Shown: positions 1-6,434, counted from the stretch's first letter. The stretch is 6,498 bases of DNA from Enterococcus_E cecorum_C (GCF_052119425.1 NZ_JBQKFH010000071.1:1-6498); one strand, 5' to 3'. Translations and numbers: made by a program. The notes: generated by a model from the letters alone, not told the origin.

Positions 1-42
1 TATTTGCCATGGTCAGAAACTGTACAAGCAAATTGTAAATAA
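1..42 (+). CDS. Partial CDS: C-terminal tail of a probable IS66-family transposase (TnpC)
   Basis: Only the last 13 codons are in the window. Frame 1 reads YLPWSETVQANCK and stops at TAA 40-42. A 'LPW' motif close to the C-terminus is typical, as I recall, of the large IS66-family transposase. The identification leans mainly on context: a hairpin terminator starts 8 bp after the stop, and a sequence resembling an IS66 terminal repeat ends at 108, which is about the distance expected between tnpC and the right end. The peptide is too short to identify alone. It could also be the end of an unrelated gene or a chance open frame. Confidence 0.4.
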   Translation, partial: YLPWSETVQANCK

Positions 43-49
43 AAAAAAG

Positions 50-80
50 AATCTCCAGAGTCGAGTGACTTTGGAGATTT
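50..80. terminator. Bidirectional hairpin terminator inside the IS end
   Basis: AATCTCCAGAG (50-60) pairs with CTTTGGAGATT (69-79), an 11-bp stem with one G-T wobble and an 8-nt loop. On the + strand it is followed by only a short T run (TTTTC). On the minus strand it is followed by a long T run, the complement of the A run at 41-48. It would end the gene stopping at 42. It would be an even better stop for transcription running leftwards into the element, as is common near IS ends that shield their transposase from outside transcription. Confidence 0.7.
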
Positions 81-154
81 TCAATATACCTCGTTATTGG
101 GCGCTTACGTTCATGCTTTTTTTGCATCGAACCCCAATAGTTAGTGCATCAATT

Positions 155-183
155 TTGACAAAGTGACAATATGATGGTATTAT
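155..183 (+). promoter_or_regulatory. Sigma-A promoter of the opuA operon
   Basis: A perfect -35 box TTGACA (155-160) is followed by a 17-bp spacer and TATTAT (178-183), one base from the consensus -10. Transcription should start near 190, giving a short leader of about 33 nt before the opuAA start at 223. The ribosome binding site is GAAGGG at 211-216, 6 nt from the ATG. This is the strongest promoter-like sequence upstream of the operon. Such a good promoter implies that expression is limited by a repressor, which fits the inverted repeat around its -10 box. Confidence 0.8.
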
Positions 184-196
184 AAAGTAGTCACTT
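161..196. promoter_or_regulatory. Candidate bipartite operator, probably for BusR
   Basis: AAGTGAC (161-167) and GTCACTT (190-196) are a perfect 7-bp inverted repeat separated by exactly 22 bp. The left arm lies directly after the -35 box and the right arm at the expected transcription start, so the -10 box is enclosed. BusR (GntR-like DNA-binding domain plus RCK_C domain), the c-di-AMP-dependent repressor of the busA/opuA operon in lactococci and streptococci, binds a bipartite operator with AGTGAC-type half-sites at a long fixed spacing. Position, half-site and spacing all agree from memory. The repeat is seen directly; BusR as the ligand is inference, and no busR gene is in the window. Confidence 0.65.
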
Positions 197-222
197 AAAG
201 AAATCAGAAAGAAGGGAAATGA

Positions 223-1389
223 ATGAGTAAATTAGAAGTTAAGCATTTAACGAAAATATTTGGACGCAAAACCCACCAAGCGTTAAATATGATTACAGAA
301 AATAAAAGTAAAAAGGAAATATTAGCTAAAACCGGTGCAACTGTTGGGGTTTATGATGCAAATTTTCAAGTAAATGAAGGTGAGATTTTCGTTGTCATGG
401 GCTTATCTGGTAGTGGGAAGTCTACGCTGATTCGTTTGTTGAATCGCTTAATCGAACCAACAGATGGACAGATTTTTATTGATGGACAAGATATTGCCAA
501 ATTGGATAAAGAAGGTTTGCGAGAAGTTCGCCGCCATAAAATTAATATGGTTTTCCAAAGCTTTGGATTATTCCCACACCGTACGATTTTAGAAAATGTC
601 GAGTATGGTTTGGAAATTAAAGGTGTTACTAAAGAAGAACGCGAAAAAAGAGCAAAAAAAGCGTTGGATAATGCTGGCCTTTTGGAGTTTGCTAATCAAT
701 ATCCAGAACAGTTATCAGGTGGGATGCAACAGCGTGTAGGGTTGGCCCGCGCCTTAGCTAACGATCCAGAAATTTTATTAATGGATGAAGCTTTCTCTGC
801 GCTAGACCCATTAATCCGTCGCGAAATGCAAGATGAATTGTTGGATCTACAAGCACGCGAAAAACGCACAATTATCTTTATTACGCATGATTTAAATGAG
901 GCTTTACGAATTGGCGATCGAATTGCTTTGATGAAAGATGGACAAATTATGCAAATTGGTACAGGTGAAGAAATCTTAACCAATCCAGCAAATCAATTTG
1001 TTCGCGAGTTTGTGGAAGACGTGGACCGTACCAAAGTCTTAACTGCCCAAAACATTATGGTTCCGGCGATTACAACAAATATTGAACTAGATGGACCAAA
1101 TGTTGCTTTAAATCGTATGCGTAAAGAAGAAATTAGTATGTTAGTGGCGGTCGATCGCAAACGTCAATTAAAAGGAATTATTACTGCCGACGCCGCATTA
1201 AGAGCTAGAAATGAGAAGTTAAGCTTACGTGATGTACTAGATGAACAAATGCCAACAATTGATAAAGATATGTTGGTTACCGATATTTTTAATATATTAT
1301 ATGATGCCAAAACACCTTTAGCCGTTGTCGAAAATGGCAAAGTCTTAGGTGTCGTCATTCGTGGTTCGGTCATTGAAGCATTAGCATAA
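223..1389 (+). CDS. opuAA: Glycine betaine ABC transporter, ATP-binding subunit with tandem CBS domains (OpuAA/BusAA)
   Basis: This 388-residue cytoplasmic ATPase powers uptake of compatible solutes, chiefly glycine betaine, under osmotic stress. It shows Walker A GLSGSGKST (60-68), Q-loop Q112, signature LSGGMQQR (164-171), Walker B ILLMDE (184-189), D-loop SALD (192-195) and switch histidine H222. The N-terminal extension of about 40 residues before the nucleotide-binding core is typical of ProV/OpuAA. Residues from about 270 to the end form two CBS repeats (about 277-330 and 338-386). In Lactococcus OpuA this module senses ionic strength and binds c-di-AMP, which inhibits transport. The protein ends almost immediately after CBS2, without an evident acidic tail. 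The ATG at 223 has a ribosome binding site 6 nt upstream. The partner permease follows after 25 bp. Family assignment is very secure; betaine as the main substrate is inferred from the family. Confidence 0.96.
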   Translation: MSKLEVKHLTKIFGRKTHQALNMITENKSKKEILAKTGATVGVYDANFQVNEGEIFVVMGLSGSGKSTLIRLLNRLIEPTDGQIFIDGQDIAKLDKEGLREVRRHKINMVFQSFGLFPHRTILENVEYGLEIKGVTKEEREKRAKKALDNAGLLEFANQYPEQLSGGMQQRVGLARALANDPEILLMDEAFSALDPLIRREMQDELLDLQAREKRTIIFITHDLNEALRIGDRIALMKDGQIMQIGTGEEILTNPANQFVREFVEDVDRTKVLTAQNIMVPAITTNIELDGPNVALNRMRKEEISMLVAVDRKRQLKGIITADAALRARNEKLSLRDVLDEQMPTIDKDMLVTDIFNILYDAKTPLAVVENGKVLGVVIRGSVIEALA

Positions 1390-1414
1390 ACACAGCAAGG
1401 AGAGGAAGTTGTCA

Positions 1415-3136
1415 ATGGATAATTTAACAAATACATGGCCCGTTGCTAAAGTAATTGAGCAACTGACAGATTGGTTGACGGTTCATTTTTCTGGGCTATT
1501 TAACTTATTACAAACAGTTGGACAAAAAGTGATGGACACAATTACGGGAATATTAGGTTTAGTGCCTATTCCAGTTTGGATTGTATTGCTGACAGTGATT
1601 GCTTATATCATTACGAATAAGAAAAAAGGATTACCGATTTTTACTTTTCTAGGGTTAGTCTTTATTGCAAACCAAGGTTTATGGGATGCACTTTTACAAA
1701 CGACTACATTGGTATTAGTAGCGAGTGTGATTTCGATTGTTATCGGGGTGCCACTTGGTATTTGGATGGCAAAGAGTGAGACGGTCAGAAAAGTCTTAAC
1801 ACCGATTTTAGACTTTATGCAAAGTATGCCAAGTTTTGTTTATTTAATTCCAGCGGTAGCCTTTTTCGGTATCGGAATGGTGCCAGGGGTCTTCGCTTCT
1901 GTGATTTTCGCTTTACCACCTACTGTTCGTTTTACCCATTTAGGCATTAAGCAAATTCCAACAGAACTAGTGGAAGCTTCAGATTCATTTGGTGGCACCG
2001 CTTGGCAAAAATTAATGAAGTTAGAATTACCTTTAGCGAAGAAGACGATTTTAGCCGGGGTTAATCAAACGACGATGTTAGCTTTATCAATGGTTGTTAC
2101 GGCGTCGATGATCGGAGCACCAGGTCTTGGTCGTAACGTCTTGGCAGCCTTACAAAAAGCGGATATCGGTAGTGGATTTGTCAGCGGTTTGGCACTGGTT
2201 ATTTTAGCGATTATGATTGACCGCTTTATCCAATACACAAACCGCGAAAAACAACACGCTCATCAAAAAATGCCTAAAAAACAAAAAATTGCTTTAACTT
2301 CAGCCGTTTTAGCTGTTTTAGCAATCGGAGCTATTGTCCAAAATGTGGTATTAGGTACGCAAACCAAAGAAACCATTCGTTTAGCCTATGTTCAATGGGA
2401 TACCGAGGTGGCTTCAACCAATGTGATTGCGCAAGTCCTTGAAGATGAAGGCTATCAGGTAGAAATGACACCGTTAGACAATGCTGTCATGTGGGAAGCG
2501 GTAGCCAATAGACGTGCTGATGCGATGGTGGCAGCTTGGTTACCAAACACCCATGCGAGCCAATATAAAAAATATAAGGATCAATTGGTGGATTTAGGAG
2601 CCAACTTAAAAGGGGCTAAAGTTGGGTTAGTCGTTCCTAGTTATATGAAAGTCGATGCCATTAGCGATTTATCAGATGAAGCTGGTAAAAAGATTACCGG
2701 AATCGAACCGGGTGCTGGTGTAGTGTCCGGTGCTAAGAAAACGCTCAAAGCTTATGATAATTTAAGTGACTGGCAAGTTGAGACTTCTTCCTCAGGGGCA
2801 ATGGTCGTAGCTTTAGACAAAGCAATTAAAAATAAGGAAGATATCGTTATTACTGGTTGGTCTCCACATTGGATGTTTGCTAAATATGATTTGAAATACT
2901 TAAAAGATGATAAGCAGAGTATGGGTTCAGCTGAAGAAATTCATACAATGACAAGTAAAGACTTTGCCAAAGAACATAAAAAGGCTAATCAGATTTTAGA
3001 TAATTTTCATTGGAGTACCAAAGATATGGAGAGTGTCATGTTGGCTATCCAAAATGGGAAAGAGCCAAAGCAAGTAGCAAAAGATTGGATTAAAGCCAAT
3101 CCAGAAAAAGTCAAAGCTTGGGTGAAAACAAAATAA
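1415..3136 (+). CDS. opuABC: Glycine betaine ABC transporter, permease fused to substrate-binding domain (OpuABC/BusAB)
   Basis: Membrane partner of OpuAA, 573 residues from this ATG. Residues about 1-290 are a BPD_transp_1 permease: an amphipathic N-terminus, membrane segments starting near 50, 74 and 97, and the ATPase-contacting EAA loop at about 187-208 (EASDSFGG...LPLA). A further hydrophobic segment (about 291-314) leads to an extracytoplasmic binding domain (319-573). There the aromatic residues expected to cage the quaternary ammonium are visible: W328 (VQWDTE), W375 (AAWLPN) and GWSPHW at 481-486. The permease-binding protein fusion gives two binding domains per transporter dimer and is typical of lactic acid bacteria. 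Start choice is open. The AAGGAG at 1397-1402 lies 6 nt before an in-frame TTG at 1409 and 12 nt before this ATG, while GAGG (1402-1405) suits the ATG. The two differ by two residues. Confidence 0.96.
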   Translation: MDNLTNTWPVAKVIEQLTDWLTVHFSGLFNLLQTVGQKVMDTITGILGLVPIPVWIVLLTVIAYIITNKKKGLPIFTFLGLVFIANQGLWDALLQTTTLVLVASVISIVIGVPLGIWMAKSETVRKVLTPILDFMQSMPSFVYLIPAVAFFGIGMVPGVFASVIFALPPTVRFTHLGIKQIPTELVEASDSFGGTAWQKLMKLELPLAKKTILAGVNQTTMLALSMVVTASMIGAPGLGRNVLAALQKADIGSGFVSGLALVILAIMIDRFIQYTNREKQHAHQKMPKKQKIALTSAVLAVLAIGAIVQNVVLGTQTKETIRLAYVQWDTEVASTNVIAQVLEDEGYQVEMTPLDNAVMWEAVANRRADAMVAAWLPNTHASQYKKYKDQLVDLGANLKGAKVGLVVPSYMKVDAISDLSDEAGKKITGIEPGAGVVSGAKKTLKAYDNLSDWQVETSSSGAMVVALDKAIKNKEDIVITGWSPHWMFAKYDLKYLKDDKQSMGSAEEIHTMTSKDFAKEHKKANQILDNFHWSTKDMESVMLAIQNGKEPKQVAKDWIKANPEKVKAWVKTK

Positions 3137-3147
3137 TGAAAAAATAC

Positions 3148-3184
3148 AAAAAGTTAAGCTCTTAGGGGTTTAACTTTTTTGTGT
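3148..3184 (+). terminator. Rho-independent terminator of the opuA operon
   Basis: AAAAAGTTAAGCTC (3148-3161) can pair with GGGTTTAACTTTTT (3166-3179) around a TTAG tetraloop, a 14-bp stem with two G-T wobbles. Its T-rich 3' arm runs into a further T at 3180 and GTGTTTT. It begins 11 bp after the opuABC stop codon. The T-rich arm and A-rich arm mean it could also work on the minus strand, but no minus-strand gene approaches from the right. Confidence 0.85.
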
Positions 3185-3196
3185 TTTGGACGATAA
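3171..3196 (+). promoter_or_regulatory. Candidate sigma-28 (FliA/SigD) promoter of the flgMNKL operon
   Basis: TAAC (3171-3174), a 14-bp spacer and GACGATAA (3189-3196) match the sigma-28 pattern TAAA-N14-16-GCCGATAA at 3 of 4 and 7 of 8 positions. It is the only such match I found in the gap before flgM, which has no convincing sigma-A promoter. The -35 element lies inside the 3' arm of the opuA terminator. The start point would be near 3203, giving a leader of about 90 nt. Class III (late) flagellar genes such as flgM, flgK and flgL are classical sigma-28 targets. Read by eye, not tested. Confidence 0.6.
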
Positions 3197-3293
3197 TATA
3201 CGTGAAGTGAAAAATATTGTAAACAAATTTATTTTTTCAAGTAAACTTTCTAAATAATAAAGGAAAGAATAATCTTACGAGGAGGAATGTTTT

Positions 3294-3569
3294 ATGAAAA
3301 TTGAAGGTAGATACAATAATTATGACCGATACATGCCAAATCGTCCTGTTCATTCTAGTGAAATTAAAGATGAATCAATCAAAATATCATCAGCTAGTAG
3401 TGTAAATTTGTCTGAAACAACACAAAAAATACGTAAAGAAGTTGCACAAAACGATTTATCACGTAATGATGAGAAAATCAAAGCTTTGAAAGCTGCGATA
3501 AAGGATGGTACTTATCAAATCTCAGCTAAAGAGATAGCGGCAAGTATGATGAAAGCAATGACTGAATAA
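3294..3569 (+). CDS. flgM: Anti-sigma-28 factor FlgM
   Basis: FlgM binds and inactivates the flagellar sigma factor until the hook-basal body is complete, delaying filament-stage gene expression. The protein has 91 residues, a normal length for the family. The N-terminal half is polar and rich in Ser, Asn and Lys, as expected of the disordered half of FlgM. The C-terminal part (about 55-89) carries the family signature: RNDEKIKALKAAIKDGTY, then an IAASMMKAM helix, which corresponds to the sigma-binding region. An excellent ribosome binding site, GAGGAGG (3279-3285), lies 8 nt before the ATG. It is the first gene of the flagellar group, 11 bp ahead of flgN. The candidate sigma-28 promoter upstream would make it autoregulatory. 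Sequence identity among FlgM proteins is low, so the call rests on the C-terminal pattern plus the flgN-flgK-flgL context. Confidence 0.92.
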   Translation: MKIEGRYNNYDRYMPNRPVHSSEIKDESIKISSASSVNLSETTQKIRKEVAQNDLSRNDEKIKALKAAIKDGTYQISAKEIAASMMKAMTE

Positions 3570-3580
3570 GAGGAATTGCC

Positions 3581-3943
3581 ATGGATGGAAAAGAATTTGA
3601 AGTGAAATTAAATAGCTTCTATCTATTATTACAAAAGGAACGTAAAGTCTTAATTAAAGGACATGCAGAAAAATTAACGGATATTGTAGCTAGAAAAGAA
3701 AAGTTTATCCCCTTGTTTCAAGAGTATCAAGGGGATTTGTCTGATAATGCAAAGGGTTTAATTGCGAAAATAAAAGAACAACAAGAAGAAAATTTATTAT
3801 TAACGCAACAAGCGATGAGTTTTCAAGATATGTTATTAGACACGATCAAAGATAATATAAAAAAAGCCAATCATGTGACTTATGGTAAAGAATCTAGCTA
3901 TCATACCCAAGCACCAAGTACATTAATTGATACAGAAGTATAG
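3581..3943 (+). CDS. flgN: Flagellar export chaperone FlgN for FlgK and FlgL
   Basis: This 120-residue, highly charged and helical cytoplasmic protein has the pattern of FlgN: long amphipathic helices at about 2-50 and 55-97 rich in Lys, Glu, Gln and Leu, then a loose tail with the HVTYGKES element (98-105) and a final LIDTEV. FlgN-family chaperones hold the C-terminal helices of the hook-filament junction proteins before their export through the flagellar type III apparatus. It is somewhat shorter than many FlgN proteins (about 140-160 residues). Its ribosome binding site AAGAGGA (3568-3574) overlaps the flgM stop, and its own stop overlaps the flgK ribosome binding site, which suggests translational coupling. 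Position between flgM and flgK is the usual one. Alone the sequence would be weak evidence; with the context the call is firm. Confidence 0.88.
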   Translation: MDGKEFEVKLNSFYLLLQKERKVLIKGHAEKLTDIVARKEKFIPLFQEYQGDLSDNAKGLIAKIKEQQEENLLLTQQAMSFQDMLLDTIKDNIKKANHVTYGKESSYHTQAPSTLIDTEV

Positions 3944-3957
3944 GAGGAAAAGTTGTT

Positions 3958-5412
3958 ATGACGGGGTTATTTGGAACACTGGGTGTCGCAACATCTGGTT
4001 TAAATACTAGCCAAATCTCATTACAAACAAGTGGCCATAATATTGCGAACGCTACAACAGATGGGTATTCACGTCAAAGAACTAACTTACAAACCACAAA
4101 TCCATATGCTTTAGCCGGCGTTGGTCAAGTTGGAACTGGAGTTAAAGTTAATGATATTACCCGCGTTGTTGATGATTTTGTTCGCTTACAAACTCGCTAT
4201 GCTAATTCATTATCTAAATTTTATGAAGAAAAAGCAAATGCCTTAGGTCAATTAGAAGATTATTTTGGAGAGCCTTCTGATGCGGCTTTGTTGAAACAAA
4301 TGAATACCGTATATGATGCATGGTCAAAATTATCTAGTAACCCTGAATTGGGGACAAGCAAGACCTTAGTCGTTGAAAATAGTTCTACTTTAAGTACAAC
4401 GATTAATGAAATGGCTATGAACATGAAAGAATTAAAAGATGATGTCGATACTACTTTAGCTAATACTACATATAATTTAAATCAACGTGTTGAAGAATTA
4501 GAAATATTAAATAAGAAATTAGTTGATAACTCTATGACGGCTGGTACCTCTAATGATTTATTAGATCAACGCGATCGTTTATTAAAAGATATGTCGAGTA
4601 TGGCTGATATTTCTACTAAATTTGATAAATATGGTAGAGTTAGTGAATTAAAAGTTGGGGATACAAAAATTTTAGATACAGATCACCGTGTACCGATGAG
4701 TGTTGTTCTTTCTTCTGGTAATGGTTCTACTCGAATTGCAGTAGAAGGGGATCGTAATAAAGTAGTAGAAGTCCCAAGTGGCAATGTTTCAGGGGGGCCG
4801 CTTGTTGTCTATAACGTTGAAACTGGAAAGTATGATCAAATTACAGTTAGCAAAGGACAAATTGGTGGACAAATAGCTGCGAGTCAAGAAATTCAAGCTC
4901 GGAGCGATGAGTTTAATACATTCGTAAAAAATATGGCAACAAAAATAAATGAGACTTACAAATCGGGAAATAATACAGAAGATTTCTTTGTTTTTGATGG
5001 TGATGAAGCTGATTTTGCCAAGACATTAAAAGTAAATGATGTATTTACTCAAAATCCAGGGAAATTAGTTGCTGGTCTAGGAGCAAACCCTAATGCTGGC
5101 GACGGTCGATTAGCTAAAAATGTGGCCTTAACTTTCTCTGAAAAAGATGCACGGGGCATGACATACGCGGATCACTATAACGATATCATTACCAAAAATG
5201 GAATTTCAAAATTAAAAGCAGATAATACAGTCAAAGCACAAAAAACAGTGTTAGACCAGTTGGAAAGTCAAGATACCTCTATATCAGGTGTAAACATCAA
5301 CGAGGAAGTATCTAATGTCATTCGCTATCAGCAAGCTTTCCAAGCAAATGCAAGAGTGTTACAAACTGTATCAGAAATGCTAGATACTTTAATCAATAGA
5401 ACAGGAGCGTAA
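3958..5412 (+). CDS. flgK: Flagellar hook-associated protein 1, FlgK
   Basis: FlgK forms the first of the two junction rings between the hook and the filament and is secreted through the flagellar type III apparatus, so no signal peptide is expected and none is seen. At 484 residues it is slightly shorter than Bacillus FlgK (about 507) and well below the enteric protein (about 553), the difference lying in the variable surface-exposed middle. The N-terminus has the flagellar rod-type motif SGHNIANATTDGYSRQR (25-41). The C-terminus (about 439-484) has the matching SGVNINEEVSNVIRYQQAF...ANARVLQTVSEMLDTLI coiled-coil segment; together these build the D0/D1 core. An AGGAGG (3942-3947) sits 10 nt before the ATG and overlaps the flgN stop. 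FlgN is the expected chaperone and FlgL the next ring. Confidence 0.97.
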   Translation: MTGLFGTLGVATSGLNTSQISLQTSGHNIANATTDGYSRQRTNLQTTNPYALAGVGQVGTGVKVNDITRVVDDFVRLQTRYANSLSKFYEEKANALGQLEDYFGEPSDAALLKQMNTVYDAWSKLSSNPELGTSKTLVVENSSTLSTTINEMAMNMKELKDDVDTTLANTTYNLNQRVEELEILNKKLVDNSMTAGTSNDLLDQRDRLLKDMSSMADISTKFDKYGRVSELKVGDTKILDTDHRVPMSVVLSSGNGSTRIAVEGDRNKVVEVPSGNVSGGPLVVYNVETGKYDQITVSKGQIGGQIAASQEIQARSDEFNTFVKNMATKINETYKSGNNTEDFFVFDGDEADFAKTLKVNDVFTQNPGKLVAGLGANPNAGDGRLAKNVALTFSEKDARGMTYADHYNDIITKNGISKLKADNTVKAQKTVLDQLESQDTSISGVNINEEVSNVIRYQQAFQANARVLQTVSEMLDTLINRTGA

Positions 5413-5418
5413 TGAAAG

Positions 5419-6330
5419 ATGAGAATAGCAACAAATAATTCTTATACCGATTTCTTAAAGAATATGGCGACTACTGAAACCAAACTTCACTACACGATGG
5501 GACAGTTGTCAAGTTTTAAAGAAGTTAGCAAATCTTCAGAAGATCCTTTGTTGGTTTCAAAGATTATGAACTTAAATGTTGCTATCGATCGGAATGAAAC
5601 GCAGAATTTAGAAATCAAAGATGCGATTTCATGGAGTAATACGCAAGATGGTATCTTAGCTTCAGTTAGTGATTCAATGTTAAGAATTAAAACATTAATT
5701 CAATCTTCTGCCAACACAACCAGTGCTGCTGCGGAGATGGAAGCCAATAAAAATGAAATCCAACAAAATATTGAAGCCATTGTTGAAGCTTTGAATACAA
5801 ATTTTGATGGTCGCTATTTATTCGCCGGTGATAAGACGACAGAACCACCATTTTCTGTGGTAAAAAATACACAAGGAGAAACTTATGGGATTGCCTATAA
5901 TGGTTCGGATGTGAATTTACCTCGAGAAATATCTGATGGTGTGACTGTTAATTTAGTTACAGATGGTAATCAGTTAATGGGTAAAAATGGAGCTGAAAAC
6001 TTAAATGATTTCTTCAACCAAGTAATTGATTCTTTTGATAATAGTAATCGTGACGCAATGGCGAATGAATTATTAGGAAAAGCGGACAATTTCCGAGATA
6101 ATTTTGTTAACGTGCGTACTAAAGTAGGATCTATCTATAATCGATTGAAATCAGCTCAAGATCGCAATGAAACAGAAAAGTTAAATTTAAAAGAGAGTTT
6201 ATCTAACCGTCAAGATGTGGATGTTGCTGAAAAATATATGCAATTCCAAAACGAAATGTTAGCTTATAATGCCACAATGTCTATGGGAACTAAGATTATG
6301 CAGACGTCCATTCTTGATTATGTAAGATAA
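5419..6330 (+). CDS. flgL: Flagellar hook-associated protein 3, FlgL
   Basis: FlgL forms the second junction ring, bridging FlgK and the flagellin filament. The 303-residue length is normal. It begins MRIATNNSYTDFL, the FlgL version of the flagellin N-terminus, followed by KSSEDPLLVSKIM (38-50), equivalent to the 'sDDP' element of flagellin-like proteins. GRYLFAGDKT (131-140) is a FlgL hallmark, and the C-terminal helix at about 273-303 (YMQFQNEMLAYNATMSMGTKIMQTSILDYVR region) pairs with the N-terminus in the D0/D1 core. The start lies 6 bp after the flgK stop. The nearest ribosome binding site, AGGAG at 5403-5407, is inside the end of flgK and 11 nt from this ATG, so efficient translation may depend on coupling to flgK. 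A flagellin assignment is unlikely given the gene order and the GRYLFAG motif. Confidence 0.96.
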   Translation: MRIATNNSYTDFLKNMATTETKLHYTMGQLSSFKEVSKSSEDPLLVSKIMNLNVAIDRNETQNLEIKDAISWSNTQDGILASVSDSMLRIKTLIQSSANTTSAAAEMEANKNEIQQNIEAIVEALNTNFDGRYLFAGDKTTEPPFSVVKNTQGETYGIAYNGSDVNLPREISDGVTVNLVTDGNQLMGKNGAENLNDFFNQVIDSFDNSNRDAMANELLGKADNFRDNFVNVRTKVGSIYNRLKSAQDRNETEKLNLKESLSNRQDVDVAEKYMQFQNEMLAYNATMSMGTKIMQTSILDYVR

Positions 6331-6360
6331 TAATAAATATGTTTTTGTATTTTTTGATAC

Positions 6361-6393
6361 ATAGGTGGTCAATGTATGTTGATCACCTATTTT
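6361..6393 (+). terminator. Probable terminator after flgL
   Basis: ATAGGTGGTCA (6361-6371) pairs with TGATCACCTAT (6380-6390), an 11-bp stem with one G-T wobble and an 8-nt loop, 30 bp after the flgL stop. The following T run is short (TTT before GG), so it may be leaky. The stem is clear; its terminator role is inferred from position. Confidence 0.65.
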
Positions 6394-6430
6394 GGCTCTT
6401 TGTCAAGTAGTGTTGTTGGCAATTAAGTCA
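6394..6430. other. Possible terminus of an ISL3-like insertion sequence
   Basis: The sequence GGCTCTTTGTCAAGTAGTGT begins directly after the flgL hairpin and continues TTGTTGGCAATTAAG. Terminal repeats of several ISL3-family elements of lactic acid bacteria start, as I recall, with GG followed by CTCTTTGTCAA-like sequence. No transposase sequence is in the window, and the partner end is not visible, so this stays a suggestion. It may also be a short remnant left by a departed or decayed element. Confidence 0.25.
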
Positions 6431-6434
6431 ATTG

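Larger units (their letters stand above)
1..108 (+). mobile_element. Right end of a probable IS66-family insertion sequence (partial)
   Basis: The tail of an open frame (stop at 42) is followed by a hairpin (50-79) and then by a sequence ending in GGGCGCTTAC at 99-108. Read inwards from 108 on the minus strand this gives GTAAGCGCCCAATAACGAGG. IS66-family inverted repeats characteristically begin 5'-GTAAGCG, so 108 is the likely boundary, with IRR covering roughly 88-108. IS66 elements usually make an 8-bp target duplication, which would be GTTCATGC (109-116) here. The other end lies outside the window, so neither the repeat pair nor the duplication can be confirmed. The element would sit about 46 bp upstream of the opuA -35 box. 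Confidence 0.45.

Noticed and set aside
117..130. ATGC-T7-GCAT mini-hairpin upstream of the opuA promoter
   Set aside because: The 4-bp stem is too short to be a credible terminator or operator.
2..166. Long open second frame through the IS end into the opuA promoter
   Set aside because: It reads through a hairpin terminator, the terminal repeat and the -35 box. It has no ATG with a ribosome binding site, and the product looks random.
696..983. Minus-strand open frame of 95 codons inside opuAA
   Set aside because: It is antisense to the signature and Walker B region of a clearly coding gene, has no ribosome binding site pattern, and its translation is an Ile/Ser/Arg-rich shadow.
1164..1436. 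Minus-strand open frame of 90 codons across the opuAA-opuABC junction
   Set aside because: It is antisense to the CBS domains and the operon junction, and its product resembles no family.
3208..3239. AT-only hairpin in the flgM leader (TGAAAAATA with TATTTTTTCA)
   Set aside because: The stem is almost entirely A-T with a bulge, so it is weak and expected by chance in such AT-rich sequence. It has no riboswitch-like features.
5687..5872. Minus-strand open frame of 61 codons inside flgL
   Set aside because: It is antisense to the conserved FlgL core. The Trp/Gln/His-rich composition is that of a shadow frame.
155..6406. TTGACAAAG at 155-163 and its complement CTTTGTCAA at 6398-6406 as ends of one composite element
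   Set aside because: Only nine bases match, six of them are the -35 box of the opuA promoter, and the flanking bases do not pair. The simplest reading is coincidence.
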